Shown: in pieces, positions 5,588-5,949 of the stretch
How the letters are laid out: the number at the start of each line of letters is the position of its first letter
How positions within the stretch are numbered: position 1 is the first letter of the stretch
Source: Desulfobacterales bacterium
Lineage (GTDB): Bacteria; Desulfobacterota; Desulfobacteria; Desulfobacterales; BuS5
DNA length: 5,949 bases
Assembly (NCBI GenBank): GCA_016735355.1
Contig: JAERRQ010000074.1
Coordinates: 1 to 5,949, forward strand
Direction: 5' to 3'
The notes under the pieces: model-generated
Databases searched by the model: none
Told to the model about the DNA's origin: nothing
What the model saw: only the letters and a program-made list of their open reading frames with translations
Position numbers and translations under genes: made by a program

Positions 5588-5949
5588 ATGTATTTCAATC
5601 AAAAGGGAGCAGCAAATACTGAACAGACGCTTAAACTCGCCTGTGAAAGAGCAAGAGAACTTGGTATAGATGAATTGGTCATTGCTTCTACAACAGGAGA
5701 TACTGCCTACAAGGCTTTGGAAGTATTTTCCGGTTTTAGAATTACAGCTGTGACTATTCACTGTGGTGCTAAAGAACCTTTTAAAAGTGTGATGGCGGAT
5801 AATGTTAGAAAGGATTTGGAGGCAAAAGGTGCTAACATTATTTCCGCTTCCCACGCGCTGTCGGGCGTGGAAAAATCAATAGCAAAAAAATATTCCGGCT
5901 CACTTCCCGTGCTTCTTATCGCAGATACCTTAAAGTTGTTTGGCCAGGG
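5588..5949 (+). CDS. Pyruvate kinase C-terminal-domain-like protein, copy 2 (runs off right edge)
   Basis: This is the 5' part (120 complete codons) of a paralogue of the preceding gene, open to the window edge with no frameshift or stop. It starts MYFNQKGAANTEQ, identical to copy 1. Eleven substitutions relative to copy 1 are K23R, K51R, Y57I, F61A, E79A, V82A, K83N, V84I, T88S, R96K and Q100K. The LVIASTTGDTAYKALEVF block (30-47) and residues 101-120 are unchanged, while the THALSGVER stretch becomes SHALSGVEK. It has its own strong ribosome binding site. As with copy 1, only the effector-domain fold of pyruvate kinase is recognisable and no catalytic barrel precedes it. Its biochemical role is unknown, and the missing C-terminal third cannot be compared. 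Confidence 0.85.
   Translation, partial: MYFNQKGAANTEQTLKLACERARELGIDELVIASTTGDTAYKALEVFSGFRITAVTIHCGAKEPFKSVMADNVRKDLEAKGANIISASHALSGVEKSIAKKYSGSLPVLLIADTLKLFGQ

Larger units (their letters stand above)
4978..5949 (+). repeat. Tandem gene duplication (direct repeat, 596-bp offset)
   Basis: The segment 4978-5353, including the ribosome binding site, recurs at 5574-5949 in direct orientation with no indels inside the coding part. Counting by eye from each ATG over the 362 visible coding bases gives 30 differences (about 92% identity). Of the 120 shared residues 11 differ. Roughly half of the base changes are synonymous, so both copies appear to be kept under selection for protein function. 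The repeat's right boundary lies outside the window. Confidence 0.93.

Noticed and set aside
5320..5854. Two overlapping minus-strand ORFs of 92 and 101 residues opposite the PK_C-like copies
   Set aside because: They are antisense shadows of the duplicated genes and cross the gap between copies. Composition (Ser/Leu/Pro or Ser/Cys-rich) is typical of a non-coding frame.

Overview
This window looks like ordinary chromosome from an AT-leaning anaerobic bacterium, most likely a Desulfobacterota (deltaproteobacterial, Desulfobacterales-like) sulfate reducer. That placement is inference. It rests on the mix of genes (an OB-fold/HD YhaM-type nuclease beside surE and tmk, stand-alone pyruvate-kinase-C-terminal-like proteins, and a TIGR01212/YhcC radical SAM protein) and not on any rRNA or marker-gene comparison. 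No mobile element, CRISPR array, tRNA or rRNA gene was seen.

Layout: (1) The 5' end of an endonuclease III (nth) gene lies on the minus strand and runs off the left edge. (2) A divergent intergenic region of 291 bp carries a fairly good promoter candidate for nth, a weaker one facing right, and a long AT-rich hairpin just before the rightward genes. (3) Five tightly packed plus-strand genes follow: a YhcC-type radical SAM protein, surE, a YhaM-type OB/HD 3'-5' exonuclease, tmk (dTMP kinase) and an unrecognised 331-residue protein. Three of the four junctions in this run overlap (23 bp, then ATGA twice) and the fourth gap is only 12 bp, so this is almost certainly one transcription unit with translational coupling. 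(4) After 16 bp come two tandem copies of a gene for a 182-residue protein resembling the C-terminal domain of pyruvate kinase. Each copy has a near-perfect Shine-Dalgarno sequence, and the second is cut by the right edge.

Functionally, surE (nucleoside monophosphate phosphatase), the YhaM-like exonuclease (releases nucleoside monophosphates) and tmk (phosphorylates dTMP) all act on nucleoside monophosphates, so the operon has a plausible nucleotide-turnover theme. The unknown protein is translationally coupled to tmk, which suggests co-expression but does not reveal its job. The duplicated PK_C-like genes are the most unusual part of the window: about 92% identical in DNA, in direct orientation, with unevenly distributed differences.
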